From assembly GCA_026686845.1 (NCBI GenBank), contig JAIVEN010000023.1, positions 10,620,001 through 10,684,000 of the forward strand: 64,000 nucleotides of DNA, read 5' to 3'. The first letter of the stretch is position 1. Each line of letters opens with the position of its first letter. The position numbers were made by a program, and so were the translations under genes. The notes below the pieces were generated by a model. It had not been told where the DNA came from. It saw only the letters and a program-made list of their open reading frames with translations, and made no database searches. Shown here piece by piece: positions 58,473-64,000 of this stretch. The DNA comes from Adenanthera pavonina. Its lineage: Eukaryota; Streptophyta; Magnoliopsida; Fabales; Fabaceae.

Positions 58473-60075
58473 TTGGAGAGATTTAGATTTGTTTCAATAA
58501 GTTTGAGAGAAAGGGAGAGAATTGAGATTTTCACTTATTAGGTTTAATAAGTAGGAGATAAGTGATGAAAAAATTTTAATGAATTCTCTCCCCTCCTCTC
58601 CTATTTCTCTGATTCCTATTTCTCTGATGTATCTATTTTATATATGTAAAATATCTATATTGAAGTTTCTAATTGTATCTAAATATATTTATATTGATAT
58701 ATTTTAGCATGATTTAGTATATTTTTGTGTTTCATGGTGTTATAAGCTCATTTGCAAATATTCGGAGCAAAAACGTTATAAATCGTTCATACTAAAAAGT
58801 TTCAACACCATTCGGTATTTTGACTATAACTCTCACATCTGAACTCCAATTGAGATGACTTAAGATGCATTGGAAAGCTAAGACATAGCTACAATTTTCA
58901 TGCTTTGAGTTTTTCCAAATTTCAACGCTATCATGGTGAAAATAGAGCTCAAATTGTCAACACGGGTTGATGACTTGTTTGAAGCTTAACGAAGGAGTTT
59001 TCTGTGCTAAGCATCCACCCGGTGTCGAGTCAAACTCAGCCGGTGCTGGGCCAACTCTTTTTTCATGTTTTTCTGCCTTTCGAAACCACCCGGCGCCGGG
59101 TCAAATAGTAAAAGTCCGTAAAAACACGTTTTTTTATGTGTTTTCATGATATTTTTGGTTTTTATGGGCTTCTAAGTTTTCTCTATATAAGAAGACACAG
59201 TAAAAACACAAGGGGATTTAGAAATGCACCCGGAGGGTAGAGAATACGGTTCAAAATCCATCTAGGAGTAACTAGAAGCATTTTATAGAGAGAGACAAGG
59301 AGATCTATGGAGTATTAGGGATAGATTTATTCTTTTCCACTTTAGCTCTTTCTTCTTGTTATTTTCATTATAATTTGAGATTTTAGTTCTGATTTGATTT
59401 CTATTTCTATGTGTGGTTAAATTTCCGAATCAAGGGTAGGGATGTAGCCTAACTAGGATGGATTTGATTTGTTTTCTTTAGTTATGACTATGTGGATTTG
59501 TTATTTAAGTTATATTTAGTTGTTTCTTTATTATATTTATCTCTTTTATTCATTCATATGGATTTTATACTTGATTATCATAAAATCTAATTAATGGGTA
59601 AACTTAATGGACTGAGAGATGAAGAGTGAACCCAGATTTAGAGAGATAAATATGAATAACTAATCTAAAGATAAAATTAGGAATTCATGGTGATATACGT
59701 TGTAGTTTTCAAGATTTAATTAGAAACTTGCGCGAGAGCGAATTGAATCATAACTAAATAAGGACTAACTGACTAAGAGGTAATTATGACACTTTAGGAA
59801 TAATAGTCACTATAATTGTGTAGAGTCTAATTAAAGAAGAGAATCTAGTTATTTCATAAGGTAAAATTCGATCCTATGATACTTCTTGTGATTTAATTAA
59901 ATTCGTATTAATTATGTTTGCTTGCTTCTTTCTTATTAATCATTTCAATTTAATTGTTATTTGCTTTTGAGACTAAACTTTTGGACTAGTAAATTTACTA
60001 CCTCCCTTGAGTTCGATCTCTGGAATACTCCGGAGAATTTTCTGCTACTACGATTGATCATATATACTTGCAGGA
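58473..60075 (+). mobile_element. Decayed LTR-retrotransposon-derived sequence
   Basis: A non-coding stretch with a rising series of features seen in plant LTR retroelement LTRs or leaders: a 'caccggtgctggg' / 'cccggcgccgggtcaa' GC-rich motif set (59020-59105), a TATA-like ctctatataagaag (59181), a long AT-rich leader-like part, and near the end 'ccttgagttcgatctctgga' followed by 'atactccgg...ctactacgatt...atatacttgca'. I recall that last motif from the 3' ends of LTRs in large gypsy-type or LARD elements. No partner LTR, PBS or target duplication was found, so it may be a solo LTR or fragment. Confidence 0.45.
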
Positions 60076-60275
60076 TCTCGATTCCAAAAGTGGGCAAATT
60101 CCTCCCCCCATCTCTGTTCCAATAAATCCAAATAAGATAATATTAAAATTCCTACACTTCTTTTCCTTTCCCTCTTTCCATTAAAATTCCTCCATTCTCT
60201 TTCCTTCCCTTCCTCTCCCTTCCCCTCCATTAAAATCCTTTCTCTTTCCTTACCTTTGTTGAACGAAATAATACT

Positions 60276-60306
60276 TTACGGAGATAAGACTAATGTTGTT
60301 ATTATT
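60276..60306 (+). repeat. Decayed RTE-LINE 3' tail
   Basis: 'ggagataagactaatgttgt' followed by tattatt resembles the 'gtgggataagactaatgttg' tail at 18079-18119. No flanking duplication was identified. Confidence 0.4.
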
Positions 60307-60318
60307 TTAAAAATTTAA

Positions 60319-60695
60319 GGCCCTGTTTGATTATGTTTCCGAAAATAGTTTTTCTGTTTTTGGAAACAGAAAACTCAGAAAACTTGTTTGGTAAACCTGT
60401 TTTTTATAAACTATTCTGGAAAATAGAAAAATAAAAGAACAGAAAACTCAGAACACCTTTTAAGTGTTTTGTAGTTTTTGTTCTGGAAAACACAAGGAAA
60501 TGTGAGAAACATCCACCTCATTGATGGTAAAGTTATAAATTTTGAATAACTCATCTACCACTCACTAATTATAATTTTAAGAACAATTATTCAAACAGAT
60601 TTTTTTGTTTTTTTGTTTTCAAAACTTATTCTTAAAAACAGTTTTACAAAACTTTTTTTAAAAACAGAAAATAGAAAACACTGTCAAACAGGCCC
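60319..60695. mobile_element. MITE copy C (377 bp, TAA target duplication)
   Basis: The left terminus ggccctgtttga and the reverse complement of the right terminus gggcctgtttga are inverted repeats. TAA flanks both sides (60316-60318 and 60696-60698). The interior is rich in ttctgttttt/aaaacagaaa motifs that extend the inverted symmetry. It fits Tourist/PIF-Harbinger-type MITEs, like copy B but a different family inside. Confidence 0.8.
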
Positions 60696-60719
60696 TAACG
60701 TCCTCCATGGTGTTTTTAA

Positions 60720-61080
60720 TAAGTCAACGTGTTTTGGGCCTCCTCGGCTGGCTGAGCAGCCACCCAAGATTGTTCATCAAACACCATCCAATGGGAAACT
60801 ACTTGGATACACATACAGTGGCTGGACAGAAGCTGGAAGTGTAATGTTGTGTCACAAGCAGGGATAGCAAGTGGGTTGGAGGAATCAAAAGTGTAATGGA
60901 GGGTGATTTGTGCTGATTGGAGCACACTTGCTACTTGAGGACATAAAAAGATTACCAGTGCTACAGTGAAATATGGGTGCAATGTCGCAATTCCGAGTTC
61001 TGGGAAATCATATCGAGAAGCTCCGAAAGTTTCCATCACTATATCAATATAATCTAATAAAGTACACTTTAGAAGCAAGA
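60720..61080 (+). pseudogene. Possible LINE RNase H-like remnant
   Basis: Frame-shifted protein-like segments occur in order: PPKIVHQTPSNGKLLGYTYS, GWTEAGS, then GAHLLLE and QFRVLGNHIEKL. These loosely resemble the RNase H-like domain at the end of plant LINE polyproteins, with several frame changes and stops. Identification is weak. It could be a decayed fragment of something else. Confidence 0.3.
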
Positions 61081-61804
61081 GAACGATTGGGTCGGGTGGT
61101 CCCCAATACAGGGCACCTTATCTTAAGCAGGAGAAGGCAAAGTGGTGACAGAGGTGTAGAGTTGGGTTTTAGGAACAAGGATGGGGACGGATGGAGTTTT
61201 CTTTTTTTAACCTGAGTGGGAAAAGGTGAGGTCTAGACCTTAGAGAAGGAGGAAAAAAATAACAGGGATACCACGAGACGGGTGTTGAATCAGAACAACC
61301 GAGGTATTGTCTTCGTGGGATGTAGTTGAATTCTCGACTGTAATCTGAATGCAATGAAGACAACAAAAAATATCAAGAACGCCTTAACATAAGAAGCAAC
61401 GACAACTCAGATCGCTCAGAAAGTTGACAATTAGGGTTTTGATGCTTTTAATCTTTTATTGGTTTGTACACAAAAGTGTGGGCTTAGCCCAGACACACCA
61501 CGCCACTCCCACATGCAAAGTTAGATACAAAAGGAAACCTCCGTGATTGAAATCCACGCAATCAAATTCAAAATTTCTATAATTTGATGAGCGTCTTAGC
61601 TACGGATGGTGATCCACTTCATCTTGTGCCTGACAAATTTAATTTAGCAATCCAATTTATAGACGTACGAAGGCACAAAACTAAACCACCTAACATATCC
61701 TTATGTTATCTGTATAATTCATCACAGTGAAGTTTGTCCACATCTAGATTAGACAAATAGGAACATATTTGAACAGCCGAAGGAATGATAAGGACAATGG
61801 GAAA
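61081..61804. other. Intergenic, DSS1 3' flank
   Basis: No gene recognised. The last 100-300 bases are probably the DSS1 3' UTR on the minus strand. Confidence 0.5.
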
Positions 61805-61935
61805 TTAGCTTTTCTCCGAGTTGCTTCCCAATTCTCTCTTGAGCTGCTGCGAGAAGTCGTCATTCACATCGTCGTCATCCCAATCATCTTCCCATTGCTG
61901 GGTTGTCTCTTTTCCCTCTTCTTTGTCATCCCATT
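61805..61935 (-). CDS. DSS1: DSS1/SEM1 last exon (5' partial)
   Basis: A small acidic intrinsically disordered protein: subunit of the 26S proteasome lid (Rpn15), and partner of BRCA2 and the TREX-2 complex. The minus-strand exon is 131 nt, entered in phase after an AG at 61936-61937 and ending in TAA at 61805-61807. It encodes 42 residues plus two bases of a split codon: EWDDKEEGKETTQQ, then the signature WEDDWDDDDVNDDF and SQQLKRELGSNSEKS. The W/F-rich acidic block is diagnostic of the family. The upstream exon (expected DLFEDDDEFEEF-type acidic start) is not in the remaining 2 kb, so it lies beyond the window. Which of the two Arabidopsis paralogues it matches cannot be told. Confidence 0.93.
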
Positions 61936-64000
61936 CTATCAGTATTAAAAATATAGTCAACATATGAAAAATAACAGTCTAATCCTCAATAAAAATAAAC
62001 TGCAATAACATTATTGCCCACATGACAGAAAATACATATTATACAAGCAGAGAAAAACACAAACATGCAGCTACATTATCGAGATAAATCATTCAAATAT
62101 AGTTATATACTGTTCCCAATCAGATACCAACATAGTCTAGTGCATTAAAGCTGCACAATCCAACAATGACATGTTCGATAAAAAAGCATTATGAAAAACA
62201 GGTAGGATAGCTCATTCAGATTTTTTTTTTCTAAAAAAGATTTAGTTTAGTGACTTCTTGCAGTCAGCTCATCAGACATGCTTGAAACTAGTAAGCTGAT
62301 TTTGCAATCTCTACCAAATCTCTAAAATACCCTGGACCTAAAAGAAAATCGACAACTACCACTCAGCCCAGTTATTGCAAAACTTCCCATGTGACAAATG
62401 CCATTATCTGCATGTCTGAACATAATCCTTCCAACATATTATTTTCATAAATTGCAACATGGTTGCCATTTTTTATCACATTTTCTGTTAATGTATTACA
62501 TATTTACATCATACAAAAACTGTACCTACAAACTTCATGAGACTATACACAGTCACCTGCTCCACGCAGAGGAATTGAAGCTGAAGCATTTGGGATCAGT
62601 ATTCAATAACATTAATCCTCCGTTACCAGTCTGCTCCATCCAGGCCATATTTTCACTTCAGTCAAAATCATATTATTTTACGGACTCTAAATGCAACTCT
62701 TTATTTATTTTTTTCTAATACATAAATCCCCACTTAACCCATCAATCTCTTTCTACTGATACATTGATATAATGAGGCTTCAGATAATTGCACAGGCCTT
62801 CAAAGCAGACTTTCTTGTCTCAAACAATTGATCATGTATGAATACACGTGCAAAGAATTAGATATATATGCCATCTAAGTTAGTCTGTCATTGTTGTCTA
62901 ACCACACTTGACCCTATACAAGCCAAGCTTTAAATTGATTACATCACAAAATTCATCACAGATCAAGTTAAAAATCCATATCCGACTTTAGGGATTGACA
63001 ATTAATAGCAGTCTGTTAGTCCCTTGTTGCTTTAGCCTTTAAAAGTATGTCTAGTTCACGATGTATAAACCAAAAAAGATGTTCCTAGATTAAAGAAAGC
63101 CAGAATTTCAACTTATACATCAGATCCCCCTCATATTAGAAATATATCAGCTTCAAATTTGCATAAAACAGGGAAGGGCATTCTTCGAGGACCTCTACTT
63201 ACAACCCCTGCCTCAGAGGTCTCATCATATTCAAAATAACTCCCTCTCTCTATCTCTCTGTGTGTGACTATTCAGTATTTCAAACTTCAGAGTGCATATT
63301 GACCCAAAAAGAAAAAAAAACTTCAGAGTGCATGTAATGAAGTTTTGTTAGGGGTTTCCAATCATGAAATTTCTTATATTTAGTCGATGGCTCAACATAG
63401 ATCTAACAGCAATAGGGTCTTTGAGACAATGATTTGAAGGCTATGATAGCTTCTCATGGAGAGGTATGAAAAGTACGCCAACTGAAGCTAGCTCGAAGAT
63501 TCATATATGTTAAATGCAAGAACTAGGTCTAAGAATCAAGTTAAACCAAACTATAGGAAAAAAAAAATAAATAAACTGAGAAAAGTCCTACGCTTTAAAT
63601 ATCAACTTGTTAAACCATCTAGAGCCAACATTGAACCCATCTGATAGCTTCCTAAGGGCTAATCAATGTTATCATTCTTAACTTTCTGAAAGAAGAAACA
63701 GCCACATAATGACCAAACTAAGTGACCCAACTAATGTTGCTTTCTAGCATCAAATGTACACTACAAGCACGTACTTTACAATAAAGCAGTATTCCACAAT
63801 GACACAGATCCTCTGCTGCTCCAAAGGAAGCAGCACAGCAGGCAATCTAGATGGTCCCTTTTTTTTTTTTTTTAATATTTTGAAAGAAGAAAACACAAAA
63901 TACAGACAACCTGTCTAATAAAAGTTGAAAGACCAACTTCTTCTCACGTTTTTTCCCCTTTAAAATGAAAAGAAAAAAAAAATACAAAACGACTGAGATT
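61936..64000 (-). other. DSS1: DSS1 intron (partial)
   Basis: At least 2 kb of AT-rich intron between the last exon and coding sequence outside the window. Contains short CT microsatellite (63241-63262) and poly(T)/poly(A) tracts. No coding signal on either strand was recognised. Confidence 0.6.

Noticed and set aside
60048..60230. 60-codon minus-strand Glu/Arg-rich frame
   Set aside because: Antisense of a CT-rich simple-sequence stretch (ctttccctctttcc-type); composition artefact.

Overview
This is a window of nuclear DNA from a flowering plant, most likely a dicot. The evidence is split genes with GT-AG introns, an AT-rich intergenic background full of small transposons, and typical plant nuclear genes for chloroplast and mitochondrial proteins. 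I cannot name the species. Exon boundaries below were placed by hand from splice signals, reading phase and remembered family sequences. For each complete gene the exon lengths sum to a multiple of three and give a family-typical protein length.

Layout, left to right. At 744-3732 (+) are the last five exons of mitochondrial NAD-dependent formate dehydrogenase, with exon 1 outside the window. At 7859-13918 (+) is a 19-exon SAMHD1-type HD-domain dNTPase of 470 residues. At 16704-19941 (+) is a Raf-like protein kinase of the CBC1/CBC2 type (370 residues). It converges on 21073-24323 (-), the thylakoid-lumen cyclophilin CYP38/TLP40 (449 residues). At 26583-30092 (-) is a clade II SWEET sugar transporter (248 residues). 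From 30 to 48 kb lies a gene-poor block of AT-rich DNA with MITEs, inverted repeat copies and a copia-type LTR retrotransposon with a large internal deletion (43141-46645). At 48963-51104 (+) is an HD-ZIP I factor orthologous to AtHB1/HAT5, with upstream ORFs in its leader. At 52450-52956 (-) is a broken fragment that I read as a relic of MBD9. At 54840-57524 (+) is an ARM/HEAT-repeat protein (329 residues). The last part, 57.5-64 kb, holds retroelement debris, a MITE, and on the minus strand the last exon of the proteasome lid/BRCA2-binding peptide DSS1/SEM1.

Context. CBC1-like, CYP38, AtHB1-like, MBD9 relic and ARM gene follow the order I remember for Arabidopsis AT3G01490, 01480, 01470, 01460 and 01450. 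The SWEET gene and about 18 kb of repeats are interposed. This is therefore a conserved microsyntenic block, and the decayed MBD9 copy sits exactly where the syntenic gene is expected.

The most interesting signals are: (1) a 41-bp retroposon tail inserted at a splice acceptor of the CBC1-like kinase, whose target-site duplication copied the acceptor and left decoy acceptors that lead to an in-frame stop; (2) an upstream ORF with strong start context in the HB1 leader; (3) two non-canonical GC-AG introns in the SAMHD1 gene; (4) two Mutator-like elements with long terminal inverted repeats, internal degenerate tandem repeats and exact 9-bp target duplications; (5) the MBD9 relic. I did not see a wholly new multi-gene system.
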